Positions 1-10,312 are shown, counted from the first letter of the stretch. The stretch: 64,000 nucleotides of DNA from Pantoea rwandensis (GCF_000759475.1 NZ_CP009454.1:186001-250000), one strand, 5' to 3'. Translations and numbers: made by a program. Notes: generated by a model from the letters alone, not told the origin.

Positions 1-606
1 TGCGGCAAGGTTGGTCTTTGACAGCGGTAAGACGATATCCCAGAAGAAGCGCATCGGGCTGGCACCATCAATACGCGCCGCTTCAATCAGCTCATCCGGC
101 AGTGACATAAAGAACTGGCGGAACAGGAACGTTGCGGTTGCCGAAGCCATCAGCGGCAGGGTTAAGCCACTGTAGCTGTCGAGCATATTCAGGTTTGAAA
201 TCACTTCCACCGTGGGGAAGATACGCACTTCCACCGGCAACATCAGCGTGATGAAGATCAGCCAGAAGAACAGCGAGCGCAACGGAAAACGGAACCACAC
301 CAGTGCGAAAGCTGAGAGCATCGACACCGCGATTTTGCCCACCGTAATGCCCAGCGCCATGATCAGGCTGTTGAGCATCATCATGCCAAAGGCTGGACCG
401 CTGCCATTGACGCCCTGCGTCCAGATGCGTGAAATGTTGTCCCACAGATGCGTGCCGGGCACTAAGGTCATTGGCACCTGATACACCGCTTCGTTATCCA
501 ACGTCGCGGCGACTATCGCCACGTACAGCGGGAACAGAATGGTCAGCACACCGAGCACCAGCAGGGTATGGCTGAAGATATCCAGCCCGCGTCGATTCTC
601 AATCAT
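1..606 (-). CDS. ugpE: Glycerol-3-phosphate ABC transporter permease UgpE (3' end cut by window edge)
   Basis: Inner-membrane permease that pairs with UgpA to import sn-glycerol-3-phosphate and glycerophosphodiesters. The first 202 codons are present and read in frame to base 1, so the C-terminus lies outside. The ATG at 606 overlaps the ugpA stop by four bases (ATGA). Hydrophobic helices alternate with short loops. Near the truncated end is the EAA loop characteristic of ABC importer permeases ([20 protein letters not shown]), which contacts the ATPase. The ATPase gene ugpC would be expected just outside the window. Confidence 0.95.
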   Translation of the reverse strand, partial: MIENRRGLDIFSHTLLVLGVLTILFPLYVAIVAATLDNEAVYQVPMTLVPGTHLWDNISRIWTQGVNGSGPAFGMMMLNSLIMALGITVGKIAVSMLSAFALVWFRFPLRSLFFWLIFITLMLPVEVRIFPTVEVISNLNMLDSYSGLTLPLMASATATFLFRQFFMSLPDELIEAARIDGASPMRFFWDIVLPLSKTNLAA

Positions 607-1490
607 TGGTATTGCACCTTACGCTCGACAAAGCGGAATTGCAGGATCGTCAGTCCAATCACCAGCAGCATCAGCACCACCGACTGCGCGGCAGAGGATG
701 AGAGATCCAGACCGGTAAAGCCTTCGCGATAAATTTTGTAGATCAGCGTGGTAGTGGCCTGCACCGGGCCACCGCCGGTCGCGGCATCGATCACCGGGAA
801 AGTATCGAAGAAGGCATACACCAGATTGACCACCAACAGGAAGAAACTCACCGGGGTGATCAGCGGCAGTGACAGATTGAAGAAGCGGCGCACCGGTCCA
901 GCCCCGTCAATCGCCGCCGCTTCCACCAGCGATTTGGGGATCGATTGCAGCGCGGCGAAGAAGAACAGGAAGTTGTAACTCATCTGCTGCCAGATGGACG
1001 CCAGCACAATCAGGAACATCGCCTGACCGCTGTTTTGTGCGTAGTTCCAGTTGTAACCGATCTGGTTCAGCAGATGGCTAAACAGGCCGAGGCCGGGATT
1101 GAACAGGAACATCCACAGTACCGCGGCAACCACGGGCGCAACGGCATAAGGCAGCAGCAGCAAGGTTTGATACAGTTTTTTTAGCCGTATGACGTAATCG
1201 GCCAGCGCCGCCAGCAGTAGCGAAAAGGTCATGCCACACACGGTGACCAGTGCGCTGAACTCAATGGTGGTCCAGAACGAAGCGAGGTAATACTCATCGC
1301 TGAACAGACGTTTAAAGTTCTCCAATCCGACAAAGGTGCTGGAAATACCAAAAGGATCGATGCTTTGCAGCGAATACCACAGCGCTTCACCGGCAGGCCA
1401 TAAAAAGAAAATGGCGGTGATCACCAGTTGCGGTGCCACCAGCAAATAGGGCAAAAATCGGGAGCGAAATACGGGGCGTGATGAGGACAT
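603..1490 (-). CDS. ugpA: Glycerol-3-phosphate ABC transporter permease UgpA
   Basis: Second membrane subunit of the Ugp importer. It has 295 residues, the usual length, with about six transmembrane segments; the first lies near residues 12-32. The EAA loop reads [20 protein letters not shown]. It lies between ugpB and ugpE on the same strand and its stop overlaps the ugpE start. A hairpin separates it from ugpB, which probably lowers permease output relative to the binding protein. Confidence 0.96.
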   Translation of the reverse strand: MSSSRPVFRSRFLPYLLVAPQLVITAIFFLWPAGEALWYSLQSIDPFGISSTFVGLENFKRLFSDEYYLASFWTTIEFSALVTVCGMTFSLLLAALADYVIRLKKLYQTLLLLPYAVAPVVAAVLWMFLFNPGLGLFSHLLNQIGYNWNYAQNSGQAMFLIVLASIWQQMSYNFLFFFAALQSIPKSLVEAAAIDGAGPVRRFFNLSLPLITPVSFFLLVVNLVYAFFDTFPVIDAATGGGPVQATTTLIYKIYREGFTGLDLSSSAAQSVVLMLLVIGLTILQFRFVERKVQYQ

Positions 1491-1512
1491 AGCAGACTCG
1501 CCAAAAGAGAAA

Positions 1513-1541
1513 TCGGGGCTGACGCCATGCGCCAGCCCCGA
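1513..1541 (-). terminator. Intercistronic hairpin between ugpB and ugpA
   Basis: A nine-base stem (TCGGGGCTG at 1513-1521 with CAGCCCCGA at 1533-1541) fills most of the 61-base gap between ugpB and ugpA. No strong U tract follows on the minus strand, so it looks like an mRNA-stabilising or partially terminating hairpin. This is common after binding-protein genes in transporter operons. Confidence 0.6.
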
Positions 1542-1551
1542 GACAACGGAA

Positions 1552-2868
1552 TTACTTCACTTGCTGTTCAAAACGACGCAGCAGTTCGTTTCCGCGCTTC
1601 ACAGCGTTATCCAGTGCAGCCTGTGGAGCCTGTTTGCCCGTCCACACGCCTTCCAGCTCTTCGTCCACGATGGTACGAATCTGTGGCATGTTGCCCAGAC
1701 GCATGCCTTTGGTGAATGGCAGAGGATCTTTGTTCAGCATCTGACGCGTGGCAATGTCTGCGCCTGGGTTCTTGTCATAGAAGCCCTGCTGCTTGGTCAG
1801 CTCATACGCCGCGGTGGTGATGGGCAGGTAACCGGTCTTCTGGTGCCATTCCGCTGCGATTTCTGGCTGTGCCAGGAACTTCATGAACTCCGCCACGCCT
1901 TTGTAGGTGTCAGCATCTTTGCCTTTCATCACCCACAGACTTGCGCCGCCAATGATGGCGTTCTGCGGTGCGTTAGGCACCGTTGAGTCGTATGGCATCA
2001 TGCCGACGCCGAAGTTGAATTTAGCGTAGTGCTTGATATCCGCCAGAGAACCGGAAGAAGCCGTGGTGATGCCGCAATCGCCGTTGTAGAACTTCGCGGT
2101 TGATTCATCTTTACGACCGAAGTAGGTGAAATCGCCCTTTTTGTTCATGTCTTCCAGCATCTGGATGTGGCGCACCTGAACCGGCTTGTTGAATTCCAAT
2201 ACCGCGTCGGTACCGTCAAAGCCGTTGTTTTTGGTAGCAACCGGCAGTGCATGCCAGGCGCTGAAGTTTTCGATTTGAATCCAGCCCTGCCAGCCGCTGG
2301 CGTAACCACAGGTCATGCCCGCTTTACGCAATGCGTCGGCGTCTTTTGCCAGTTCCTGCCAGGTTTTAGGCGGCTGGTCTGGGTTCAGACCGGCTTTCTT
2401 GAATGCATCTTTGTTGTAGTACAGCACTGGGGTTGAGCTGTTGAACGGCTGAGAAATTAGCTGGCCATTGCTGTCGCTGTAGTAACCTGCAACCGCTGGC
2501 ACGAATTGTTTTGGATCCATCTGCACGCCCGCGTCTTTAAACACGTCATGCACAGGCACGATAGCTTTTGAAGCCACCATGGTCGCCGTACCCACTTCGT
2601 AAACCTGCAGAATCGCCGGTGCTTTACCGGTACGCACAGCAGCGATACCCGCTGCCAGGCTCTGCTCGTAGTTACCTTTGTAAGTCGGTACGATTTTGTA
2701 TTCTGGGTGAGCCTGGTTAAAACGTTGTGCCAGAGAATCGACTTCTTTGCCTAACTCGCCTTCCATTGAGTGCCAGAAAGGAATGTCAGTGGCAGCCAGC
2801 GCATTACCGCTGAGCGCCAAACCAAGCAAAACACTCATCAGGCGGGGACGAAGCATAAAAGCGGACAT
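1552..2868 (-). CDS. ugpB: Periplasmic glycerol-3-phosphate-binding protein UgpB
   Basis: Periplasmic receptor that delivers sn-glycerol-3-phosphate to UgpAE. It has 438 residues, the same as E. coli UgpB as I recall it. The N-terminus is a Sec signal peptide ending ...SGNALA, with the mature chain starting near residue 26 ([20 protein letters not shown]). Family landmarks include [20 protein letters not shown] and [10 protein letters not shown]. The ATG at 2868 has a good ribosome site (AGGAAA) a few bases upstream. It is first in the operon and lies behind a PhoB-type site, so phosphate-starvation control is likely. Confidence 0.97.
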   Translation of the reverse strand: MSAFMLRPRLMSVLLGLALSGNALAATDIPFWHSMEGELGKEVDSLAQRFNQAHPEYKIVPTYKGNYEQSLAAGIAAVRTGKAPAILQVYEVGTATMVASKAIVPVHDVFKDAGVQMDPKQFVPAVAGYYSDSNGQLISQPFNSSTPVLYYNKDAFKKAGLNPDQPPKTWQELAKDADALRKAGMTCGYASGWQGWIQIENFSAWHALPVATKNNGFDGTDAVLEFNKPVQVRHIQMLEDMNKKGDFTYFGRKDESTAKFYNGDCGITTASSGSLADIKHYAKFNFGVGMMPYDSTVPNAPQNAIIGGASLWVMKGKDADTYKGVAEFMKFLAQPEIAAEWHQKTGYLPITTAAYELTKQQGFYDKNPGADIATRQMLNKDPLPFTKGMRLGNMPQIRTIVDEELEGVWTGKQAPQAALDNAVKRGNELLRRFEQQVK

Positions 2869-2943
2869 AAGTTTTTTCCTGTGCTGTTAGGTACGCGCGA
2901 TATCACGCATTTTTTTGTTCGCGAAGTAACATGACACGGGGAA

Positions 2944-2983
2944 ATGACGGATTAATAACAAGTTTATGACGGAAATGTGACGG
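2944..2983 (-). promoter_or_regulatory. Probable Pho box upstream of ugpB
   Basis: On the minus strand, CCGTCACATTT is followed directly by CCGTCATAAAC (2962-2983), giving two PhoB half-sites with the canonical 11-base period. A third half-site, CCGTCAT (2944-2950), lies 22 bases, or two periods, further downstream. The elements sit about 75-115 bases upstream of the ugpB ATG, as expected for a PhoB-activated promoter. No clear -10 was assigned. Confidence 0.7.
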
Positions 2984-3385
2984 GGATTGCGCGTATTAGA
3001 AAGTTTAAAGTGGCACGAGTTATCTCAAACTCGTACCGATTGCTCAGGCCGTTGGTGCTGCTATCTGACCGCAGCATCTATCAGACCGTCGGCGGCGCAG
3101 TCAGATTGCGGGCGAACAGCGCACAGCCACCGGAACGTACACGTAGTACGTGAGGATGGCGAGTACTGCCCAACCGCAAGCTGGCAAGTTAGCCAGGTCA
3201 GGCGCAGAGGCAGCGCACAGCCACCGGAACGTACACGTAGTACGTGAGGATGGCGAGCACTGCCCAACCGCAAGCTGGCAAGTTAGCCAGGTCAGACGCC
3301 GAGACAGCGCGCAGCCACCGGAGCGTACTCTTAGTACGTGAGGATGGCGAGCACTGCCCAACCGCAAGCTGGCAAGTTAGCCAGA
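2984..3385. other. Gene-free ugpB-livF interval, mostly repeat DNA
   Basis: No credible gene lies between the Pho box and the livF stop. Most of the interval is a 94-bp tandem array (listed separately). The open frames inside it are artefacts of the repeat periodicity. No strong terminator for livF is visible other than the short palindromes in the repeat. Confidence 0.7.
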
Positions 3386-3400
3386 TCAGGCACCGAGGTA
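3119..3400. repeat. Three tandem copies of a 94-bp repeat
   Basis: Units begin at 3119, 3213 and 3307, each exactly 94 bases and differing at only a few positions. Each starts GCGCACAGCCACCGG or a close variant and carries a small palindrome, ACGTAC-acgta-GTACGT. The third copy has a changed loop and one stem mismatch. The third unit runs 15 bases into livF, and the other units end in diverged versions of the same last codons. The palindrome-bearing sequence resembles dispersed intergenic repeats of enterobacteria. The tandem arrangement is less usual. Confidence 0.9.
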
Positions 3401-4099
3401 AGCGCTGCGGACTGCTTCGTTGGATAACAGCGCTTCACCACTGTCTTCCAGCACCACATGTCCATTCTCCAGCACGTAGCCGCGATCGGCCAGCTTCAGC
3501 GCCTGGTTGGCGTTTTGCTCCACCAGGAAGATGGTCATACCCTCTTTACGCAGCTGTTCAATCGTATCGAAAATCTGCTGAATAATAATCGGCGCTAAAC
3601 CTAAAGAAGGCTCGTCGAGCAACAGCAAACGCGGCTGGCTCATTAGCGCACGACCGATCGCCAGCATCTGCTGTTCACCACCGGACATGGTGCCCGCGCG
3701 CTGCACTTTACGTTCAGCCAGACGCGGGAACAGCTGATAAACCCGCTCAATGCGCTCCTGATACTGCTGGCGCGTGGCAAAGAAACCGCCCATCGCCAGG
3801 TTCTCTTCCACCGTCATGCGGGAAAACACGCGGCGGCCTTCCGGCACAATCGCAATCGCTTCACGCATGATTTTGGCGGTTTGCCAGTCGGTTATCTCTT
3901 TGCCATCGAACACGATTGTGCCACTGGTGGCACGCGGTTCTCCGCACAGGGTGCCGAGCAGCGTGGTTTTACCCGCGCCGTTAGCACCAATCAACGTGAC
4001 GATTTCGCCCTGGCTGATATGCAGATTAATGTTGTGCAGTGCCTGAATCGGGCCGTAATGGGCACTCACCCCTTGCAACGTTAAAATTGGGTTTGCCAT
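3386..4099 (-). CDS. livF: Branched-chain amino acid ABC transporter ATPase LivF
   Basis: One of the two cytoplasmic ATPases of the LIV-I branched-chain amino acid importer. The Walker A motif (GANGAGKTT) is near residue 37, the ABC signature is SGGEQQMLAIGRAL, and the Walker B is RLLLLDEPSLGLAP. The chosen ATG at 4099 gives 237 residues, the E. coli length, and starts one base after the livG stop. A GTG at 4111 would add four residues. The last five codons lie inside the third copy of the adjacent 94-bp repeat. Confidence 0.96.
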   Translation of the reverse strand: MANPILTLQGVSAHYGPIQALHNINLHISQGEIVTLIGANGAGKTTLLGTLCGEPRATSGTIVFDGKEITDWQTAKIMREAIAIVPEGRRVFSRMTVEENLAMGGFFATRQQYQERIERVYQLFPRLAERKVQRAGTMSGGEQQMLAIGRALMSQPRLLLLDEPSLGLAPIIIQQIFDTIEQLRKEGMTIFLVEQNANQALKLADRGYVLENGHVVLEDSGEALLSNEAVRSAYLGA

Positions 4100-4100
4100 C

Positions 4101-4868
4101 TTACGCCTCACCTAAATAAGCACGGATCACATCCGGATTGTTACGCACTTCTTCCGGCGTACCGTTAGCCAGCGGTGTACCCTGGTTCACCACATAAATG
4201 CGGTCAGAAATGCCCATCACCAACTTCATATCGTGTTCGATCAACAGTACCGAGACCTTATGCTCACCGCGCAGTTCGGCAATCAGCTCGTCCAGTTCGT
4301 GGGTTTCGCGCGGGTTAAGTCCTGCGGCAGGCTCATCCAGCATCAGGATTTCCGGACGCGTCACCATGCAGCGTGCAATCTCCAGACGGCGCTGCTGACC
4401 ATAAGCCAGGTTACCCGCCTGGCGGTTAGCCAGCTCCAGCAAGCCGATGCGCTCCAGCCAGGTGGCCGCACGATCCAGCGCTTCACTCTCACCGCGACGG
4501 AATGCCGGGGTCTTAAACAGGCCGGAGAACACGCCGCTCTTCAGGTGCTGATGCTGCGCTACCAGCAGGTTCTCAATCACTGTCATCTCACGGAACAGAC
4601 GCACGTGCTGGAAAGTACGCACGATACCCATGCGCGCAATTTTCTGGCCCGGCTGCCCCTGCAACTCTTGATCGCGCAGTTTGATGGTACCGCCGGTCGG
4701 CTTGTAAAAACCGGTCAGGCAGTTGAACACCGTGGTTTTACCGGCACCGTTTGGCCCGATCAGTGACACGATTTCCTGGGGATGCAGTTCCAGCGCCACA
4801 TTGTTGACGGCCAACAGCCCGCCAAAGCGCATCATCAAGCCTTCAACGGCTAACAAAGGCTGACTCAT
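4101..4868 (-). CDS. livG: Branched-chain amino acid ABC transporter ATPase LivG
   Basis: Second ATPase of the LIV-I importer, 255 residues. The Walker A motif is GPNGAGKTT near residue 38, the signature region is [12 protein letters not shown], and the Walker B is [13 protein letters not shown]. The N-terminus [18 protein letters not shown] is typical of the family. Its start overlaps the livM stop by four bases, indicating translational coupling within livKHMGF. Confidence 0.97.
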   Translation of the reverse strand: MSQPLLAVEGLMMRFGGLLAVNNVALELHPQEIVSLIGPNGAGKTTVFNCLTGFYKPTGGTIKLRDQELQGQPGQKIARMGIVRTFQHVRLFREMTVIENLLVAQHQHLKSGVFSGLFKTPAFRRGESEALDRAATWLERIGLLELANRQAGNLAYGQQRRLEIARCMVTRPEILMLDEPAAGLNPRETHELDELIAELRGEHKVSVLLIEHDMKLVMGISDRIYVVNQGTPLANGTPEEVRNNPDVIRAYLGEA

Positions 4869-6132
4869 GCCTGCTCTCCTTGTTTACTGCTTTTCAACTT
4901 CAGGTGTGGACGCTTCATCGGCAGCAGCCCTTGCGGACGCCAGATCATCATCAGCACCATTAAACCACCGAGCACCAGCATGCTGTACTCGTTCAAATCA
5001 CGCATCAATTCGCGCGACACCACTAACAGTATCGCCGCGAGGATCACCGCGAACTGCGATCCCATGCCGCCCAGCACCACAATCGCCAGCACAAAGGCAG
5101 ACTCGACAAAGGTGAAGGATTCCGGGCTGACAAAGCCCTGACGTGCAGCGAACAACGTGCCGGCAAAACCCGCGAACACGGCACTGATAGTGAAGGCGGT
5201 CAGCTTAATACGCGTTGGGCTCAGACCCAGCGAGCGGCAGGCGATCTCGTCTTCACGCAGCGCTTCCCACGCACGGCCCAATGGCATGCGCAGCAAACGG
5301 TTGATAACGAACAGCGTCAGCACCACCAGCAGCAGCGCCACCAGATAGAGGAAAATCACACGATGATTCGGATCGTATTGCAGCCCCGTCAGCTCATGGA
5401 AAGTGGTCCAGCCGCCTTCACTGACACGACGTCCAAACTCAATGCCAAACAGGCTCGGTTTAGGAATCTGCGCGATACCGTTTGGACCGCCGGTAATAGA
5501 GGTGCTGTTCAGCAGCAGAATACGCACGATCTCACCGAAGCCGAGCGTCACAATCGCCAGATAGTCACCGCGCAGGCGCAGTACCGGGAAGCCGAGCATT
5601 AGGCCAAACGCACCCGCGACAATCCCCGCCAGCGGCAGGCTTTCCCAGAAACCAAAACCGTAATAGTGATTGAGCAACGCAAAGGTGTAAGCGCCGATGG
5701 CATAGAAACCACCGTAGCCCAGCACCAGCAAACCAGACAGGCCGACCACCACGTTGAGGCCGAGGCCGAGCATCACGTAGATCAGCGTTAATGTGGCGAT
5801 ATCGACACTGCCGCGCGACACCAGAAACGGCCACAGCACCGCAGCAACAATCAACAGCGCCATCACCAGCTTTTGCTTTGGCGTCGAACCATCGAAGCCA
5901 GGCAGCACAAAGCCTTTACCGCTGCGTTTGAACTTGCCATGGAACAGCGGACGCAGCAGCTGGAAGACAAAAACCACCGCACAGCCGATGAAAATCCAAT
6001 TCCAGCGTGCGGCACCAGCGTTAGCCACCACCAGTTTGGTGCCATCCAGATCGAGGCGAACCCCCATAAAGAAGGTGGCGAGAATCAATAACATCACCGT
6101 AGAGATAACGGCGTTGACCAGACCGAGGCGTT

Positions 6133-6136
<4 letters not shown>
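4865..6136 (-). CDS. livM: Branched-chain amino acid ABC transporter permease LivM
   Basis: Large membrane subunit of the LIV-I importer, 423 residues (E. coli protein about 425). An N-terminal extension with two helices precedes the conserved permease core, which begins around [20 protein letters not shown]. It also holds [18 protein letters not shown] and the loop [16 protein letters not shown] that contacts the ATPases. It overlaps livH and livG by four bases on each side. Confidence 0.97.
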
Positions 6137-7059
<923 letters not shown>

Positions 7060-7085
7060 AGTGAGGACCTGCATGTGGACTAAAA

Positions 7086-7195
7086 ATCCCCTCTCCCTTT
7101 TGGCAGAGGGTTAGGGTGAGGGAACAGGCGCGCGGGATCTCATCAAGACGGTACGCGCTGTCCCTCTCCCAGCCCTCTCCGGCAAAAGAGAGGGC
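7086..7195. repeat. Palindromic intergenic repeat between livK and livH
   Basis: Two oppositely oriented copies of a G/C-rich motif (CCCCTCTCCC...AGGGTTAGGGTGAGGG and CCCTCTCC...AGAGAGGG) fill the 157-base spacer. Such elements are dispersed in enterobacterial intergenic DNA. Here they can fold in the livK-livH transcript and may favour livK over the downstream genes. Confidence 0.65.
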
Positions 7196-7216
7196 CAATC
7201 TATTTAAGGTTGGGTA

Positions 7217-8344
7217 TTACTTAACAGCGGTAGAAGAACCGTCTTTGTGCCATTTGAAGACACCAAATTCGAAGCCCTTCAGGTCGCCTTTCTGATCCCA
7301 GTTCAGGTTGCCCATCACCGTTGGAACCGCTGCGCCCTCTTTCAGGTTTTTAGCAATGGCATCTGGCTCAGCGCTCTTGCTACGTTCGATACCGGCCACC
7401 AGCGACTGAATGGCCGCATAGGTGGTCCAGACGAACGGACCGGTTGGATCTTTACGGTTAGACGCGGTATTGGCTTTGATGGCTTCAACAATCGCCTTGT
7501 TCTCTGGCAACTGGTCATAACGTTTCGGCAAGGTGACATACAGGCCTTCAGATGCATCACCGGCGATGTTAGACAGTGAGGCGTTGCCCACACCTTCTGG
7601 ACCCATGAAGCCAGCAGTCAGACCGGCTGCTTTTGCCTGACGCAGAATCTGGCCCAGCTCTGGGTAGTAGCCACCGTAGTAGACGAAATCGACGTTTTCT
7701 TTCTTCAGACGCGCAATCAGTGTAGAGAAATCTTTGTCGCCCGCGGTGATACCTTCGAACAGCACCACATTGCCGCCTTTGGCTTTCAATGTTTTCTGCA
7801 CCGATTCTGCCAGTCCCTGACCGTACTGCTGCTTGTCATGCACCACAGCGATACGTTTTGGTTTGATCTGGTCGAGGATATAGGTCGCAGCAGTTGGGCC
7901 CTGATCGGAATCCAGACCGGTAGTACGCAGCACATCCGCATAGCCACGAGCGGTCAGCTCTGGTGCGGTTGCCGCTGGGGTGATCATCAGAATGCCTTCA
8001 TCGTTATAGATGTCGGAAGCAGGCTGAGTAGAAGAGGAGCACAGGTGGCCGATCACATACTTGATGCCGTCGTTAACCACTTTGTTGGCCACTGCAACCG
8101 CTTGTTTCGGGTCACAGGCGTCGTCATATTCCACGCCAACCAGTTTGTCACCGTTCACGCCACCTTTGGCGTTGATGTCCTTAATGGCTTGCGCTGCACC
8201 GGTAAACTGCATATCACCGTATTGAGCAACCGGACCGGTTGCTGCGCCAACGATGGCAATCTTGATATCTTTCGCCAGTGCTGCGTGGCTCAGCGCCAGC
8301 GCAACGCAACCCGCCAGTAATGCGCGTCCTTTACTCATTTTCAT
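7217..8344 (-). CDS. livK: Periplasmic branched-chain amino acid-binding protein (LivK/LivJ type)
   Basis: Periplasmic receptor for the LivHMGF importer. The ATG at 8344 follows GGGGAAG at good spacing and gives 375 residues. An in-frame ATG at 8401 would extend it but breaks the signal-peptide layout. The signal peptide ends ...SHAALA before KDIKIAIVG. The Cys pair ([15 protein letters not shown]) is conserved. The sequence mixes LivK-like stretches ([20 protein letters not shown]) with LivJ-like ones ([22 protein letters not shown]). The Tyr in VAQYGD suggests a broad Leu/Ile/Val pocket. The symbol follows the position beside livH, so livJ is equally arguable. Confidence 0.9.
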   Translation of the reverse strand: MKMSKGRALLAGCVALALSHAALAKDIKIAIVGAATGPVAQYGDMQFTGAAQAIKDINAKGGVNGDKLVGVEYDDACDPKQAVAVANKVVNDGIKYVIGHLCSSSTQPASDIYNDEGILMITPAATAPELTARGYADVLRTTGLDSDQGPTAATYILDQIKPKRIAVVHDKQQYGQGLAESVQKTLKAKGGNVVLFEGITAGDKDFSTLIARLKKENVDFVYYGGYYPELGQILRQAKAAGLTAGFMGPEGVGNASLSNIAGDASEGLYVTLPKRYDQLPENKAIVEAIKANTASNRKDPTGPFVWTTYAAIQSLVAGIERSKSAEPDAIAKNLKEGAAVPTVMGNLNWDQKGDLKGFEFGVFKWHKDGSSTAVK

Positions 8345-8748
8345 GCGAACTTCCCCATCTGTTGTGTCGTGTGTCGTTGTGTTTGGTTTATTTTCTGCCA
8401 ATCAAAGAGGAAAACTGATTCAAGAATAATGAGTTAGCACTCTTTTCTGGCATTTATTGGTAATAAGGCTTTATTTTTCAGGTTATTAAACAGGAACTTT
8501 CTTCTGTAAATCAACTGACATATTCAGTATTAGTCGCGTTGAACAGCAGAATCATCTGGTTGTTATGGCCGGTTTTTATCCAATATCCCAGCGCGTTATG
8601 CTGGCTTTTTCAGCTAACATTGATGACTTCCTCCACAATCCTGGCAAACTGGCTGGCATTTGACCTATTTTCATCGCAAAAAAGTGACAGCACGCTGACT
8701 GTCTAAATTCGCTACACTATGGCCTTTCTGGCAGTACAGGTAAGGGTA
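8345..8748. other. Divergent livK-panM regulatory interval
   Basis: A 404-base gene-free stretch, AT-rich from 8400 to 8560, between divergent livK and panM. It must hold both promoters and possibly leucine-responsive (Lrp) sites, but I could not fix -35/-10 pairs with confidence. No RNA gene or terminator is evident. E. coli, as I recall it, carries livJ between panM and rpoH; no copy is present on either side here. Confidence 0.5.
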
Positions 8749-9135
8749 ATGAAGCTCACTATTCAGCGAATCACCGCACTCACGCCGCAGGATCGGTTGG
8801 ATTTAGCTAAAGTCTGGCCGCAGATCGATATTTCGCAACTTGAAGCTGTATTAAGCGAGACGCAGCGCTTGTATGCGGCGAGGTTTAACGATCGCTTGCT
8901 GGGAGGGTTACAGCTGGAGATTTGTGGCACGCAGGGGAAGATTTCGCACCTCACTGTGCGCGAAGTGACGCGCCGCCGTGGTGTTGGACAATATTTGCTG
9001 GAAGAGACCATGGCGCAGAACAGCGCACTGTCGGATTGGTGGATAGCCGATGACGGCGAAGCCGATCAGAATATCCGCGCGGCGTTTATGCAGGCCTGTG
9101 GTTTTCGCGCGCAGGCCGATGGCTGGGTGCGCTAA
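8749..9135 (+). CDS. panM: PanD maturation/regulatory acetyltransferase-like protein PanM (PanZ)
   Basis: GNAT-fold protein that binds acetyl-CoA and promotes self-cleavage of aspartate decarboxylase PanD, also feeding back on pantothenate synthesis. It has 128 residues from the ATG at 8749 (MKLTIQRI), which has AAGGG upstream; an ATG at 8719 would add ten atypical residues. The acetyl-CoA loop VREVTRRRGVGQYLLEE is nearly identical to E. coli YhhK. It sits between the liv operon and rpoH and is transcribed opposite to both. Confidence 0.95.
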   Translation: MKLTIQRITALTPQDRLDLAKVWPQIDISQLEAVLSETQRLYAARFNDRLLGGLQLEICGTQGKISHLTVREVTRRRGVGQYLLEETMAQNSALSDWWIADDGEADQNIRAAFMQACGFRAQADGWVR

Positions 9136-9148
9136 TTATTCCGGACAC

Positions 9149-9223
9149 GTAGCGGCGCGATTAATCGCGCAGACCTGAAGCGGCACCATGGCTGGCAGAT
9201 GCGCAATAAATTGCGGCGCTACA
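9149..9223. repeat. Imperfect inverted repeat between panM and rpoH
   Basis: GTAGCGGCGCGATTAATCGC at the left is mirrored by GCGCAATAAATTGCGGCGCTAC at the right, about 75 bases overall. Each arm also contains its own small palindrome. This is the layout of paired palindromic intergenic elements (BIME-like). It contains no open frame. Confidence 0.6.
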
Positions 9224-9235
9224 GATCTCGGGCAA

Positions 9236-9265
9236 TAAAAAGGGCGACTGTAAAGTCGCCCCGTT
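9236..9265. terminator. Bidirectional terminator between panM and rpoH
   Basis: Perfect eight-base stem GGGCGACT (9242-9249) / AGTCGCCC (9254-9261) with a GTAA loop. The minus strand continues with a U-rich run (complement of AATAAAAA), terminating rpoH. The plus side reads CGTTTTG, giving weaker termination for panM. Confidence 0.85.
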
Positions 9266-9281
9266 TTGCACCTAATGGATA

Positions 9282-10139
9282 TCAGGCTTCAATCGCCATA
9301 CGCAGTTTCTTCATGGCGTTCTTTTCCAGCTGACGCACTCGCTCTGCAGAGACGCCATATTTGTCGGCCAACTCCTGCAGCGTGGTTTTGTTCTCATCAT
9401 CCAGCCAACGGGCGCGGATGATGTGCTGGCTGCGCTCATCGAGGCTCAGCATGGCATCGCTCAGCTTGTCAGCAGCGTGCGCATCCCAGTTATCCTCTTC
9501 AATGCCGTCGGCAAAGTCTGAGGTTTTATCCTGCAGATAGAGTACCGGTGCCATCGGCTTACCTTCACCAGCTTCGTCATCCGAAGACATGTCGAAAGTC
9601 ATATCCTGCGCGGCCATACGAGATTCCATCTCGAGGACATCTTTGCTGCTCACGCCTAACTCGCGCGCAACCATCTCCACTTCGTCCTGGTTGAACCAAC
9701 CAAGACGCTGTTTGCTTTTACGCAGATTAAAGAACAGCTTGCGCTGAGCTTTCGTGGTCGCGACTTTCACGATACGCCAGTTACGCAACACGTATTCGTG
9801 AATTTCCGCTTTAATCCAGTGCACGGCAAATGACACCAGACGCACGCCAACTTCAGGGTTGAAGCGACGTACCGCCTTCATCAGGCCGATGTTACCTTCC
9901 TGAATCAGGTCCGCCTGTGGCAGGCCGTAACCGGAGTAGTTACGAGCAATATGAACAACAAAGCGCAGGTGAGACAGGATCAGCGTCTTCGCTGCATCCA
10001 GATCGCCCTGGTAATGCAGTTTCTCCGCTAATGCCTTCTCCTCTTCTGCCGTCAATACCGGCCAGTTGTTGGCAGCCCGGACATAAGATTCCAGGTTACC
10101 CAGAGGCGCAATCGCTAAAGTTTGCATTTCTTTGGTCAT
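9282..10139 (-). CDS. rpoH: RNA polymerase heat-shock sigma factor RpoH (sigma-32)
   Basis: Directs RNA polymerase to heat-shock promoters. It has 285 residues, the typical length. Region 2 contains [20 protein letters not shown] followed by [19 protein letters not shown]. The RpoH box QRKLFFNLR, needed for turnover, follows at about residue 132. The region 4 helix-turn-helix is [20 protein letters not shown]. It stands alone downstream of ftsYEX, behind its own promoter region with DnaA boxes and a sigma-E-type promoter, as in E. coli. Confidence 0.98.
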   Translation of the reverse strand: MTKEMQTLAIAPLGNLESYVRAANNWPVLTAEEEKALAEKLHYQGDLDAAKTLILSHLRFVVHIARNYSGYGLPQADLIQEGNIGLMKAVRRFNPEVGVRLVSFAVHWIKAEIHEYVLRNWRIVKVATTKAQRKLFFNLRKSKQRLGWFNQDEVEMVARELGVSSKDVLEMESRMAAQDMTFDMSSDDEAGEGKPMAPVLYLQDKTSDFADGIEEDNWDAHAADKLSDAMLSLDERSQHIIRARWLDDENKTTLQELADKYGVSAERVRQLEKNAMKKLRMAIEA

Positions 10140-10237
10140 TCAAACCCTCACAAATTCAATGGACTTGCTGCACGGTGTTTTGCGCAGACGTAACATTATG
10201 TCAACGTCGCGAAAAAACCAAAAGCAATCTGTGCTAC

Positions 10238-10264
10238 TTGGACGATAAAGTTATCCACAAGTTC
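10238..10264 (-). promoter_or_regulatory. Probable sigma-E promoter of rpoH
   Basis: On the minus strand, GAACTT (10259-10264) is followed after 16 bases by TCCAA (10238-10242). The surrounding TTGAACTTGTGGATAA is the sequence I recall around the sigma-E-dependent P3 promoter of E. coli rpoH. A TATAAT (complement of 10266-10271) just upstream could serve a sigma-70 promoter. Confidence 0.6.
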
Positions 10265-10290
10265 AATTATAGCAGTGAATATTTTACACA
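10251..10290. promoter_or_regulatory. Two DnaA boxes upstream of rpoH
   Basis: A perfect DnaA box TTATCCACA lies at 10251-10259 and a relaxed one, TTTTACACA, at 10282-10290. E. coli rpoH also has DnaA boxes over its P3/P4 promoters, where DnaA represses. The perfect box here overlaps the proposed sigma-E promoter, so the same logic is plausible. Confidence 0.65.
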
Positions 10291-10312
10291 CAGATGACGG
10301 CGGGGGAAATAG

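Noticed and set aside
92..481. Open frames on both strands inside ugpE
   Set aside because: They are alternate-frame shadows of ugpE, whose own frame is conserved throughout; neither resembles a protein.
3061..3585. Several 60-113 codon frames over the 94-bp repeats
   Set aside because: They repeat the same peptide because the DNA repeats, and they lack ribosome sites.
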